Assembly (NCBI GenBank): GCA_946479335.1 | Contig: CAMLFP010000042.1 | Span: 1 to 23,384, forward strand | Source of the DNA: an uncultured Archangium sp. | GTDB lineage: Bacteria; Myxococcota; Myxococcia; Myxococcales; Myxococcaceae | Direction of reading: 5' to 3' | Length of the DNA: 23,384 bases | Part shown: positions 7,115-14,136 of the stretch, one piece after another | Numbering within the stretch: position 1 is the first letter of the stretch | Layout of the letters: each line of letters begins with the position of its first letter | The notes under the pieces: generated by a model | What the model saw: only the letters and a program-made list of their open reading frames with translations | Databases searched by the model: none | What the model was told of the DNA's origin: nothing | Program-made: the position numbers and the translations under genes

Positions 7115-7975
7115 ATGTCAGGCCAGGCGTGGTTCCAGAAGAAGCCGAAGATCGCAGCTCCCCACCCCACCGACAGCGCGGCGTCGTCGCGCATGGAGGG
7201 CATCTGGGACAAGTGTGACGAGTGCGGCGACATCATGCTGCGCGAGGAGCTCGAGAAGGCCCTCAACGTCTGCCCGAACTGCAACCACCACATGGCGCTC
7301 GGCGCGCGCGCGCGGCTGGCGTCGGTGTGCGACGCCGACTCGTTCGAGGAGTTCGACGTAGGCCTCGAGTCCGTCGACCCGCTCGGGTTCAGCGACTCCA
7401 AGAAGTACAAGGACCGCATCAAGTCGACGATGAAGGCGCTCGGCGAGAAAGACGCGTTCATCAGCGGCGTGGGCACCATCGATGCCCGCCGCGTCTCCAT
7501 CGGCACCTTCAACTTCGACTACATGGGCGGGTCGATGGGCAGCGTGGTGGGCGAGAAGGTCACCCGCGTCTTCGAGCGCGCCATCGATCTCAAGGTGCCG
7601 GCGATCGTCTTCTCGGCGTCGGGCGGCGCCCGCATGCAGGAAGGCATCTTCTCGCTGATGCAGATGGCGAAGACCTGCGCGGCGATCAACGCGTTCCGCG
7701 AGATCCGCCAGCCGTACATCTCGGTGTTGTTGCACCCCACGACCGGCGGCGTCGCGGCCTCGTTCTCGTGGCTGGGTGACGTGATCCTCGCGGAGCCGAA
7801 GGCGCTCATCGGCTTCGCCGGCCCGCGCGTCATCGAGCAGACCATCCGCCAGAAGCTGCCCGAGGGTTTCCAGCGCAGCGAGTTCTTGCGCGAGCACGGC
7901 ATGATCGACGCGATCGTGCCCCGCAGTGAGCTGCGCGCGAAGCTGGCGCAGGTGCTGGGGCTGCTCGCGTCGTGA
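7115..7975 (+). CDS. accD: Acetyl-CoA carboxylase carboxyltransferase subunit beta
   Basis: This is the 286-aa beta subunit of the carboxyltransferase half of acetyl-CoA carboxylase, which makes malonyl-CoA for fatty acid synthesis together with AccA, AccB and AccC. A four-Cys zinc ribbon is seen at C34, C37, C53 and C56 (CDEC and CPNC). It is followed by the crotonase-fold core with FDYMGGSMGSVVGEK, FSASGGARMQEG and HPTTGGVAASFSWLGD, all diagnostic. Length is normal. The stop at 7975 overlaps the folC GTG by 4 bp, giving the accD-folC pairing seen in many bacteria. The ATG has no Shine-Dalgarno but sits just downstream of a good promoter. accA is not in the window. Confidence 0.97.
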   Translation: MSGQAWFQKKPKIAAPHPTDSAASSRMEGIWDKCDECGDIMLREELEKALNVCPNCNHHMALGARARLASVCDADSFEEFDVGLESVDPLGFSDSKKYKDRIKSTMKALGEKDAFISGVGTIDARRVSIGTFNFDYMGGSMGSVVGEKVTRVFERAIDLKVPAIVFSASGGARMQEGIFSLMQMAKTCAAINAFREIRQPYISVLLHPTTGGVAASFSWLGDVILAEPKALIGFAGPRVIEQTIRQKLPEGFQRSEFLREHGMIDAIVPRSELRAKLAQVLGLLAS

Positions 7976-9162
7976 CGCCGCAAGACGGCCTCGCGCACTT
8001 CGCGGCGCTGGCTCCGTCGAACATCAAGATGGGGCTGGAGCGCGTGCGCGCCGCCCTCGAGAAGCTCGGCCACCCTGAACAACGCTTCCCCGCGCTCCAC
8101 GTCGCGGGGACGAACGGGAAGGGGTCCACCTGCGCCATCGCCGAGTCGTGTCTGCGCCAGCGGTACAAGACGGGGCTGTACACGTCGCCGCACCTGATCC
8201 GTCCGAACGAGCGCATCCAGGTCAACGGCGTGGAGATCGACGACGAGACCTTCGGCCGCCGCATCGTCGAGGTGCTCGACGTGTTGGGCCCGCAGCACGA
8301 GCTCACGTACTTCGAGTTCGGCACCCTCGTCGCCTTCTGGCACTTCGCGCAGGAGCGCGTGGACATCGCCGTGGTGGAGACCGGCCTCGGCGGGCGCCTC
8401 GACGCGACGACGGCCTGCCGCGCGGTGGTGACCTGCATCACGCCCATCGCCTTCGATCACATGGAATACCTCGGCGACACGCTCGCGAAGATCGCAGCGG
8501 AGAAGGCCGGCATCTTCAAGCCCGGCGTGCCCATCGTGCTCGCCGCGCAGCCCCCGGAGGCGCTGGCGGTGCTCGACCGGCCGGGCGCGAAGCTCGAAGG
8601 CCGCGACTTCCAGCGCCCGGCGCACGACCCGGCGTTGAAGCTCAAGGGCGCGCATCAGCGCCAGAACCTCGCGGTCGCGCTCGCGTGCCTGCGCGAACTC
8701 AAGGACTTTCCGCTCACCGACGCGGAACTCCGTGCAGGCGTGGCGGCCGCGCGGTGGCCCGGGCGGCTCGAGGAGTTCCCCGGACCGCCGCTGGTGGTGC
8801 TCGATGGCGCGCACAACCCGGCGGGCGTCGAGGTGCTGCTGCGCGCGTTGGACGAGGCCTACGCTGGTCGACCCGTGCACCTCGTGTTCGGCGTCTTCGC
8901 CGACAAGGACTCGGCGCCCATGATGCGCGCGCTGTTCCCCCGCGCCGCGGCGCTCTACCTGACGCCGTTGGCCAGCCCGCGCTCGAAGGCGCCGGAGACG
9001 TACGTGGCGTTCGCGCGCTCGCTGAACGCCAGGGTCACCGTGTACGCCGATGCGCCTGCCGCGCTCCAGGCCGCGAGGACCGCCGCGCCCGCCGATGCGG
9101 TCGTCGTCTGCGCCGGATCTCTTCATCTTGTCGGGGAGTTGCGCGCTGTTTTGCTGCGTTGA
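7972..9162 (+). CDS. folC: Folylpolyglutamate synthase / dihydrofolate synthase
   Basis: This 396-aa Mur-ligase-family enzyme adds glutamate to dihydropteroate and/or folates using ATP, in the cytoplasm. The P-loop GTNGKGS is at residues 46-52, followed by LYTSPHL and RIQVNG, which are FolC signatures. ETGLGGRLDATT and ITPIAFDHMEYLG form the central ATP/metal region, and LDGAHNPAG marks the C-terminal domain. It is slightly shorter than the usual 420-430 aa but has no obvious missing motif. The GTG start overlaps accD's stop by 4 bp, so translation is coupled. Its last codons contain the -35 element of the grpE promoter. It may be bifunctional (FPGS and DHFS); sequence alone does not decide. 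Confidence 0.94.
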   Translation: MTPQDGLAHFAALAPSNIKMGLERVRAALEKLGHPEQRFPALHVAGTNGKGSTCAIAESCLRQRYKTGLYTSPHLIRPNERIQVNGVEIDDETFGRRIVEVLDVLGPQHELTYFEFGTLVAFWHFAQERVDIAVVETGLGGRLDATTACRAVVTCITPIAFDHMEYLGDTLAKIAAEKAGIFKPGVPIVLAAQPPEALAVLDRPGAKLEGRDFQRPAHDPALKLKGAHQRQNLAVALACLRELKDFPLTDAELRAGVAAARWPGRLEEFPGPPLVVLDGAHNPAGVEVLLRALDEAYAGRPVHLVFGVFADKDSAPMMRALFPRAAALYLTPLASPRSKAPETYVAFARSLNARVTVYADAPAALQAARTAAPADAVVVCAGSLHLVGELRAVLLR

Positions 9163-9186
9163 CTTGAGAGCCTCGCTGGTTACTTT
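9159..9186 (+). promoter_or_regulatory. Promoter of grpE
   Basis: TTGACT (9159-9164, overlapping the folC stop), a 16-bp spacer and TACTTT (9181-9186) precede grpE. The predicted TSS lies at about 9192-9195 and the ATG at 9196, with no Shine-Dalgarno sequence: another probable leaderless or near-leaderless transcript. The -35 matches the sigma70 consensus at 5 of 6 positions. No CIRCE heat-shock element is visible. Confidence 0.5.
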
Positions 9187-9195
9187 GGCCGCGAC

Positions 9196-9735
9196 ATGAG
9201 CACTGAGCAGCAAGTCGAGAATCAGGAGTCTGGTGCGCCCCCGCAGGCCGAGCTTTCCGAGGTGGAGCAGCTCCGCGTCGATCTCGCGACCGCCCAGAAG
9301 CGCGTCAACGATCTCGCCTACGCCCTGCAGGCCGGCGAGCGCGACCGCGAGGAGTTCAAGCAACGTCAGGCGCGCGAGCGCGAGCGCATGCTCGACGTCG
9401 AGAAGGGCAACATCGCAGTGGCCCTGCTGGAGGCCGTTGACGAGCTCGAGCTCGCGCTCAGCGCCTCCGACGGCTCTGCGTTCGCGCAGGGCGTGAAGCT
9501 GGTGCGCGACAGCCTGCTCAAGCGCGCCGAGGCGCTGGGCATCGAGCGCGTGGAACTCGCTGGCAAGCCCTACGACCCCAACTTCGCCGAAGCCACCGAC
9601 ATGGAGCTGACCGCGAACGAGGCGGAAGACGGCCGCGTCTCGCTGGTGCTCAAGAACTGCTACCAGCTCAAAGGTCGCGTCATTCGCCCCGGCACGGTGC
9701 GCGTCGCGAAGTTCGTGAAGCCCGCGCAGGCTTAA
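9196..9735 (+). CDS. grpE: GrpE, nucleotide exchange factor of DnaK
   Basis: This 179-aa protein has an acidic, Gln-rich N-terminus, a long charged coiled coil (about residues 22-80) and the GrpE C-terminal beta domain. The diagnostic block is YDPNFAEATDME, then VSLVLKNCYQLKGRVIRPGTV; the family consensus has G-Y-x-L and R-x-x-R-P-A-x-V at these places. GrpE is a homodimer that releases ADP from DnaK during chaperone cycles and acts as a thermosensor. The usual HEAV motif is replaced by AEAT, and the consensus GY by CY, both mild divergences. dnaK and dnaJ are not adjacent; instead it is followed 14 bp later by an HtrA protease, so both may serve protein quality control. Confidence 0.88.
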   Translation: MSTEQQVENQESGAPPQAELSEVEQLRVDLATAQKRVNDLAYALQAGERDREEFKQRQARERERMLDVEKGNIAVALLEAVDELELALSASDGSAFAQGVKLVRDSLLKRAEALGIERVELAGKPYDPNFAEATDMELTANEAEDGRVSLVLKNCYQLKGRVIRPGTVRVAKFVKPAQA

Positions 9736-9736
9736 G

Positions 9737-9742
9737 TACGCT
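9737..9742 (+). promoter_or_regulatory. Possible -10 element of the HtrA protease gene
   Basis: TACGCT lies in the 14-bp gap after grpE and ends 7 nt before the GTG start at 9750, the same geometry as at accD and grpE. No convincing -35 is present 16-18 bp upstream, so the gene could also be transcribed from the grpE promoter. Confidence 0.25.
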
Positions 9743-9749
9743 GCCGCGC

Positions 9750-11111
9750 GTGCGGGGTCTCCTCTTCATCGCGGTGCTGGCTGCTCCCTCGTTCGCGCAG
9801 ACGGTGGACGAGTGGGTGCAGCAGCGCATCGCCGAGCAGCGCGCGGGGCCGGTGGTGACGCCGGGGCCCGCGCCCTCGGGCATGTTGTGGCGCGAGCGCG
9901 ACGCGAAGAGCGCGCGGCTGCCCAACTTCACGCCGCCGGCCTCGCTGGCGCCGCTGGTGAACGCGGTGCGGCCGGGCGTGGTGAACATCGCGACGAAGAA
10001 TGACGGGAGCTCGCGGTCGCTGGGGTCGGGCTTCGTCATCAACCCCGAGGGGCTGATCGTCACCAACAACCACGTCGTGGAGCGCGCGCAGACCATCGAG
10101 GTGCGGCTCGCCGACGGGCGCAAGCTGGGCGCGCTGGTGGCCGGTCGAGATCCCTCCACCGATCTCGCGCTGCTGCGCATCCCCGAGGTGAAGGATCTGC
10201 CCACCGTCGCGCTGGGCGACTCCGATGAGCTGCAGGTCGGAGACTGGATCGTCGCCATCGGCAACCCCTTCGGCCTCGACATGTCGATCACCCACGGGCT
10301 CATCTCCGCGCGCGAGCGCGTGATCGGCGTGGGCCCCTTCGACGACTTCATCCAGACCGACGCGCTCATCAATCCCGGCAATTCCGGCGGGCCGCTCTTC
10401 GACATGCACGGCAACGTGGTGGGCGTGACGACGGCCATCACCAGCCAGGGGCAGGGCATCGGCTTCGCGGTGCCCATCAACCTCGTGAAGGACCTGCTGC
10501 CCAACCTCCTCGAGAACGGGCGCCCGGAGCGCGGCTGGCTCGGCCTCAACGTGCAGGAAGCCGGAGAGGGCGAGTCGAAGGCGCCGGTCATCGTCGATGT
10601 GTTCGCCGGGAGCCCCGCCGAGAAAGCCGGCCTCAAGCCCGGCGATCGCGTCACGGCAGTCAACGGCAAGCCGGTGCAGCGCTACCAGCAGTTCCTGCGG
10701 CGCATCGCGCTCCTCGCGCCAGGCAACACGGTGAAGATCGACGTCACGCGCGGGGGCCGCTCGTTCGACTTCGCGGCGACGCTGACGCAGCGCCCCTCGC
10801 AAGACGCGATCAAGGCGCTCAACTCCGGCGGGCGCGTCGAAGCGCTGGGCATCGCCGTGCGCGTGTTGGACCCCAACGCCGCCGCCGCGATGGGCGTGGA
10901 GCCGGGGCTGCGCATCGAAGCCGTGGTGCCCGGCTCTCCAGCGGAGCGCGCGGGCATCGCGCAGGGCGACGTCATCACCGAGGTGAACCGGGTGACGGTC
11001 GGCAACCTCGCGCAGTTCGACGTGGCGCTCACCGAGTCGGAGCCGGGCGACCCGGTGCTGCTCAAGGTGCGCCGCGGCTCGTCGTCGCGCTACGTGGCCG
11101 TCAAGCCGTAG
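9750..11111 (+). CDS. HtrA/DegQ-family periplasmic serine protease with two PDZ domains
   Basis: This 453-aa protein has a Sec signal peptide with likely cleavage after SFA (residue 16). The trypsin-like domain carries the complete triad: H108 (VTNNHVV), D138 (STDLALLRI) and S212 (NPGNSGGPL). PDZ1 (about 267-350) begins GWLGLNVQEA and PDZ2 (about 365-450) contains VVPGSPAERAGIAQGDVI. The architecture matches DegP/DegQ/MucD proteases, oligomeric enzymes that degrade or refold misfolded envelope proteins in the periplasm. GTG at 9750 is chosen because it gives a compact signal peptide right after grpE. No Shine-Dalgarno sequence is visible. Its position after grpE suggests joint expression in proteostasis. 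Which of DegP, DegQ or DegS-like is meant cannot be decided, so no symbol is given. Confidence 0.93.
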   Translation: MRGLLFIAVLAAPSFAQTVDEWVQQRIAEQRAGPVVTPGPAPSGMLWRERDAKSARLPNFTPPASLAPLVNAVRPGVVNIATKNDGSSRSLGSGFVINPEGLIVTNNHVVERAQTIEVRLADGRKLGALVAGRDPSTDLALLRIPEVKDLPTVALGDSDELQVGDWIVAIGNPFGLDMSITHGLISARERVIGVGPFDDFIQTDALINPGNSGGPLFDMHGNVVGVTTAITSQGQGIGFAVPINLVKDLLPNLLENGRPERGWLGLNVQEAGEGESKAPVIVDVFAGSPAEKAGLKPGDRVTAVNGKPVQRYQQFLRRIALLAPGNTVKIDVTRGGRSFDFAATLTQRPSQDAIKALNSGGRVEALGIAVRVLDPNAAAAMGVEPGLRIEAVVPGSPAERAGIAQGDVITEVNRVTVGNLAQFDVALTESEPGDPVLLKVRRGSSSRYVAVKP

Positions 11112-11117
11112 CCGCCG

Positions 11118-11729
11118 TCACTTGCCGAACCACAACCCGACTTGATCGCCGGTGCGGCCGACCGTCACCAGCACGCCGTCGATCTTCGCCTTGATGCCCT
11201 TGATCTGCCCGCCGCCTTTCTTCGGGAGGCTCCACGTGCCCTGCGGCGTGAAGACCACCTGCAACCGCAGCTGCTGGCCCGCCACCTGGCGCGCCATCAT
11301 CGCGGGGTTCCAGTTCTCCGGCATCGTGGAGGGGATGCGGATGAACGGCATCTTCGGGTTGCCGTTGGCGTCGGTGCTCTTCGGCTCGCCCTGCGTCACC
11401 GCGAACTCGCCGCCGGCGAAGAAGGGCGTCAGGTTCAAGATGAACTCACCCTGGCCCGTGACCTCGCCCATCTGCAGCAGCGACGCCGTCTCCTCGGTGA
11501 TGATCATGTAGTACTTCTTGCCGGTGGCGGCCTTGCGGAAGGCCTCCGCGTTCTTCTCGCACTCCGCGCCGCCCAGCAGGCGCGAGCCGCACTCCCCGAC
11601 GTACTTCTCGGTGAACCCGCCGAGGCCGCCCAGCGCCTCCGCCGAATCGCGCAGCTTCGCGAAGCGCGCATCGACATCGGCGAACGCCACAGACGCCACG
11701 AGGGCCACAGACAACGCTACTGATTTCAT
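11118..11729 (-). CDS. Secreted protein of unknown function
   Basis: This 203-aa protein begins with a clear Sec signal peptide (MKSVALSVALVASVAFA, cleavage about residue 17). I chose ATG at 11729 because AAAGGA lies 6 nt upstream; an extension to 11747 would put six polar residues in front of the signal. Two Cys (C47, C57) could form a disulfide. The middle segment (TEETASLLQMGEVTGQGEF and FTPQGTWSLPKKG) looks like a beta-rich domain, but I do not recognise the family with confidence; similar secreted proteins are annotated as DUFs in myxobacteria. It converges on the HtrA gene with only 6 bp between stops and diverges from the PilZ gene. The shared neighbourhood with a periplasmic protease fits an envelope role, but that is inference. 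Confidence 0.75.
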   Translation of the reverse strand: MKSVALSVALVASVAFADVDARFAKLRDSAEALGGLGGFTEKYVGECGSRLLGGAECEKNAEAFRKAATGKKYYMIITEETASLLQMGEVTGQGEFILNLTPFFAGGEFAVTQGEPKSTDANGNPKMPFIRIPSTMPENWNPAMMARQVAGQQLRLQVVFTPQGTWSLPKKGGGQIKGIKAKIDGVLVTVGRTGDQVGLWFGK

Positions 11730-11767
11730 ATGGTTCCTTTCAGACAAGGTCAGATGGAGTGGAGAAT

Positions 11768-11795
11768 TTGCCTACATATGCGCACTCTGTAGGCT
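11768..11795 (+). promoter_or_regulatory. Possible promoter of the PilZ gene
   Basis: TTGCCT (11768-11773), a 16-bp spacer and TAGGCT (11790-11795) point toward the PilZ gene. The implied 5' leader of about 29 nt contains the Shine-Dalgarno sequence GGAG at 11819-11822. Matches are modest (4/6 and 3/6). Confidence 0.35.
11770..11794. promoter_or_regulatory. Operator-like inverted repeat in the divergent intergenic region
   Basis: GCCTACA (11770-11776) and TGTAGGC (11788-11794) are a perfect 7-bp inverted repeat with an 11-bp spacer. The arms are 18 bp apart, close to two helical turns. It overlaps the putative PilZ promoter and lies upstream of the divergent secreted-protein gene, so one dimeric regulator could control both. 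Confidence 0.5.
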
Positions 11796-11830
11796 TCGCA
11801 GCGTTGAACCACCCTTGCGGAGCAATACGA

Positions 11831-12178
11831 GTGATCAGCGAGCGCCGACAGAACCTTCGATTCGACAAAGTCTTCACGGTGTACCTCACGACGGCCGACG
11901 GCATGACGAGAGGCATCGCGAGAAACATCAGCTCGTCGGGTCTTTTTGTGGAGACCCGTGACTCGCTGCCGCTGGGAGGGAAGATCAAGGTGACCTTCAC
12001 CAGCGAAGACGGCACCGAGATGACGGCGCTGTGTGAGGTTCGGTACCAGGTGGCGCTGAACTACGGGAGCGGGGAAGAGGTGCAGGGCACGCGCGGCGCG
12101 GGCCTGCGCATTGTGGCGTACGAGACGCAGGAGGACCAACCGCTTTTGCTCGTCGACCGCGAGCGCGTCCTCCACTGA
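11831..12178 (+). CDS. PilZ-domain protein (c-di-GMP receptor type)
   Basis: This 115-aa single-domain protein has ERRQNLRF (R6xxxR10) at its N-terminus and RNISSSGLFVET (N32-x-S34-x-x-G37). These are the RxxxR and (D/N)xSxxG motifs that bind cyclic di-GMP in PilZ domains. The rest is beta-barrel sequence ending with a short acidic and hydrophobic tail. I start it at GTG 11831 because GGAG lies 8 nt upstream and the length fits a lone PilZ domain; the reading frame stays open back to GTG 11759, but that adds 24 residues unrelated to PilZ. Both binding motifs are intact, so it probably binds c-di-GMP and acts on an unknown partner such as a motility or envelope system. A bidirectional terminator follows. 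Confidence 0.85.
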   Translation: MISERRQNLRFDKVFTVYLTTADGMTRGIARNISSSGLFVETRDSLPLGGKIKVTFTSEDGTEMTALCEVRYQVALNYGSGEEVQGTRGAGLRIVAYETQEDQPLLLVDRERVLH

Positions 12179-12249
12179 GCTGCGGTTGCGCACGCTGCTG
12201 TGTGTGCCGTGCCCCGCGCGGCGCAAGGCAGCGGGGGTCGCCGAAAAAC

Positions 12250-12284
12250 AAAACCTCCCCCGGTTTCCCGGGAGAGGTTTTTTT
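12250..12284. terminator. Bidirectional rho-independent terminator (PilZ gene / glutamate dehydrogenase)
   Basis: AAAACCTC (12250-12257) pairs with GAGGTTTT (12274-12281). After one C-A mismatch CCCGG (12259-12263) pairs with CCGGG (12268-12272), leaving a 4-nt loop. T7 follows on the plus strand (12278-12284) and A-rich 12244-12253 supplies a T tract on the minus strand. It sits between convergent genes and serves both. Confidence 0.88.
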
Positions 12285-12305
12285 CTGCCCGCGTTCGCGC
12301 CGGCG

Positions 12306-13853
12306 TTACTGCGAGAAGCCTTCGAGCATGTAGTGGGCCTCGATGCGCTTGAGCGCGAGCACCATCGCCGCGCAGCGCGTGTCGACCTGCTTGCCGATGC
12401 AGAACGGGCGGCTGTCGTGCAGCTCCGTGCGGCTCGGCGTGTTGCGCGAGATGTCGCGGATGATGCGGTAGTTCTTCTTGAGCGCGTGCTCCAGGCGGGC
12501 GTCGACGTCCTTCTCGGTCCACGCCTCCATGCGCTTGTTCTGGATCCACTCGTAGTACGAGACCGTCACACCGCCGGCGTTGCAGATGATGTCGGGGATG
12601 ATGTCGATCTTCCGGCGCTCCAGCACGCGGTCGGCGTCGGGCGTCGTGGGGCCGTTGGCGCCCTCGGCGACCAGCTTGACCTTGAGCTTCTCGGCGATCT
12701 CCGCGGTGATCTCACCACCGAGCGCGGCAGGCACGGCGATGTCGGCCGGCACCTCCCAGAAGTCGCTCTTGGAGATGGCCTGCGCCCCGGGGAAGCCCTG
12801 CACCGAGCGCTTCAGGTTCTTGGGGTTCTCGTTGACGTACTTCATCAACTCGCCGGCATCGATGCCGTTCATGTTGGCGATGGAGCCGTCGGCGTCGTTC
12901 ACCGCCACCAGCTTGGCGCCCATGTTCTGGAGGATCAGCGAGGCCCACGAGCCCACGTTGCCGAAGCCCTGCACGATGAAGGTCTTGCCCTTCAGGTCCT
13001 GCTTCTTCTCGGCGAAGTAGTCTTCGATGGTGAAGGCGACGCCCTGGCCGGTGGCCTTGGTGCGGCCCTCGGAGCCGCCGATGCGCACGTCCTTGCCGGT
13101 GATCACGCCGCGCTGGTTGTGGCGCTCGCGCTCGCCGTCGGAGAACTGACGCAGGAAGAGCGCCATGATCTCCGAGTTGGTGCCGACGTCAGGCGCGGGG
13201 ATGTCGATGTTCGGGCCGACCAGCTGCTTCAGCTTGTACATGAAGCGGAGCGAGATCTGCGCCAGCTCCTCCTTGCCCAGCGAGCGCGGGTCGAGCTGCA
13301 TGCCGCCCTTGCCGCCGCCGAAGGGCACGTCGGCGATCGCGGTCTTCCACGTCATCTCGGCGGCCAGCGCCTTGAAGAGGTCGAGCGACACTTCGCGGTG
13401 GTAGCGGATACCGCCCTTGTACGGGCCGCGCGCCTGGTTGTGCTGCACGCGGTACGCCTTGAAGCGCTGGATGTCGCCGGGCACCAGGCGGTACGCGCCA
13501 TCTTCGAGGCGCAGCACGCCGTCGCGGATGTGCACGTCGGAGCCGAGCAGCGCCTTGCCGTTCAAGATGATCTTGCCGTCGAAGAGGCGCTCCATGCCGT
13601 GCTGGTCGCGCACCTTGGTGACGGAGAGATCGGCCGCGGCGCGGGCCTGATCAGGCGGGAGCGGCACCAACCGGTCCTTCAGCTTGGTGGTGACGTAGAA
13701 GATGTGCTCGTAGTCGGGCTCCTCGAGCTCGAGGCGAACGCGCGGGTCGAGGTTCATCACCTCGGCGGCACGTTCAAAGATTTCCATCGCCTCGGTGTAG
13801 ACGGTCTTGCGCGGCTGCGGAGCAGGCGCCCGCATGAAGGTTTCTTCAGCCAT
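12306..13853 (-). CDS. gdhA: Glutamate dehydrogenase (Glu/Leu/Phe/Val dehydrogenase family) with an N-terminal-domain insertion
   Basis: This 515-aa amino-acid dehydrogenase interconverts glutamate with 2-oxoglutarate and ammonia using NAD(P). Substrate motifs are GPYKGGIRYH (K146), MTWKTA (K170) and PFGGGKGGM (K182, catalytic Lys). The Rossmann domain starts at VQGFGNVGSWAS (about 294-305), and NAGGVTVSYYEW is the family's late signature. Bacterial hexameric enzymes are about 420-450 aa. Here residues of about 60-130 (between YVTTKLKDR and FKAYRVQHN) hold roughly 50-60 extra residues, and the C-terminal helix region also has extra sequence around RTELHDSRPFC. I start at ATG 13853 because GAGGA lies 5 nt upstream; the open frame to 13979 runs through the palindromic leader and is not expected to be coding. 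The upstream twin palindromes suggest dedicated regulation. Cofactor preference is not assigned. Confidence 0.93.
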   Translation of the reverse strand: MAEETFMRAPAPQPRKTVYTEAMEIFERAAEVMNLDPRVRLELEEPDYEHIFYVTTKLKDRLVPLPPDQARAAADLSVTKVRDQHGMERLFDGKIILNGKALLGSDVHIRDGVLRLEDGAYRLVPGDIQRFKAYRVQHNQARGPYKGGIRYHREVSLDLFKALAAEMTWKTAIADVPFGGGKGGMQLDPRSLGKEELAQISLRFMYKLKQLVGPNIDIPAPDVGTNSEIMALFLRQFSDGERERHNQRGVITGKDVRIGGSEGRTKATGQGVAFTIEDYFAEKKQDLKGKTFIVQGFGNVGSWASLILQNMGAKLVAVNDADGSIANMNGIDAGELMKYVNENPKNLKRSVQGFPGAQAISKSDFWEVPADIAVPAALGGEITAEIAEKLKVKLVAEGANGPTTPDADRVLERRKIDIIPDIICNAGGVTVSYYEWIQNKRMEAWTEKDVDARLEHALKKNYRIIRDISRNTPSRTELHDSRPFCIGKQVDTRCAAMVLALKRIEAHYMLEGFSQ

Positions 13854-13961
13854 GGTGTCCTCTTTTGAAAGCGCGCGACGTGGAAGTGTCGCGGCGGCGA
13901 AGCGCTGACTAAAACCCGTGGAGATCGCGGCCAAGAGAAAACAGACGGCTCGGCGCGTTAA

Positions 13962-13995
13962 GCGAAGCGCGCTTCGCACGCGAAAGCGCTTTCGC
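13962..13995. promoter_or_regulatory. Two adjacent 16-bp palindromes upstream of glutamate dehydrogenase
   Basis: GCGAAGCGCGCTTCGC (13962-13977) and GCGAAAGCGCTTTCGC (13980-13995) are each perfect palindromes, differ only in the centre and have starts 18 bp apart. A half-site GCGAAGCGC recurs at 13897-13905, nearer the gene. They lie 109-142 bp upstream of the start codon, between the tRNA terminator and the gene. Paired similar palindromes suggest cooperative operator binding; folding as RNA/DNA hairpins is the alternative. The rest of 13854-14002 holds no clear promoter match. Confidence 0.55.
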
Positions 13996-14002
13996 AGCGA
14001 AC

Positions 14003-14037
14003 AAAAAGCCCCGGACCTCTCTCGAGATCCGGGGCTT
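14003..14037 (-). terminator. Rho-independent terminator of tRNA-Thr
   Basis: AAGCCCCGGA (14006-14015) pairs perfectly with TCCGGGGCTT (14028-14037), a 10-bp stem with a 12-nt loop. On the minus strand it is followed by a T5 tract (A5 at 14003-14007), right after the tRNA 3' end. The plus-strand side also has T8 (14039-14046), so it could work in both directions. Confidence 0.85.
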
Positions 14038-14045
14038 GTTTTTTT

Positions 14046-14120
14046 TGGAGCCGAAACCCGGGATTGAACCGGGGACCTACTGATTACGAATCAGTTGCTC
14101 TGCCCCTGAGCTATTTCGGC
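14046..14120 (-). tRNA. tRNA-Thr (anticodon CGT)
   Basis: A 75-nt cloverleaf reads on the minus strand. The acceptor stem is GCCGAAA/TTTCGGC with discriminator T and encoded CCA. The D arm is GCTC-AGGGGCA-GAGC, the anticodon arm ACTGA-TTCGTAA-TCAGT, the variable loop AGGTC and the T arm CCCGG-TTCAATC-CCGGG. Every stem is fully paired. Anticodon CGT (positions 34-36) decodes the Thr codon ACG, which is common in this GC-rich genome. It has its own promoter and terminator, so it is monocistronic. Confidence 0.96.
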
Positions 14121-14136
14121 GCGAAAGGCGCGGCGG

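Noticed and set aside
7519..9363. 614-codon minus-strand open frame opposite accD, folC and grpE
   Set aside because: Antisense shadow of three certain genes; no start signal or domain motif.
11759..11830. 24-codon N-terminal extension of the PilZ protein
   Set aside because: It overlaps the inverted repeat and putative promoter, while GTG 11831 has GGAG 8 nt upstream and starts right at the domain.
12111..13868. 585-codon plus-strand open frame opposite glutamate dehydrogenase
   Set aside because: It crosses a strong terminator and lies antisense to a gene with complete catalytic motifs.
13854..13979. N-terminal extension of glutamate dehydrogenase resembling a signal or transit sequence
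   Set aside because: It includes hydrophobic AVCFLLAAIS but runs through the palindromic leader; ATG 13853 has a good Shine-Dalgarno and fits a cytoplasmic enzyme.
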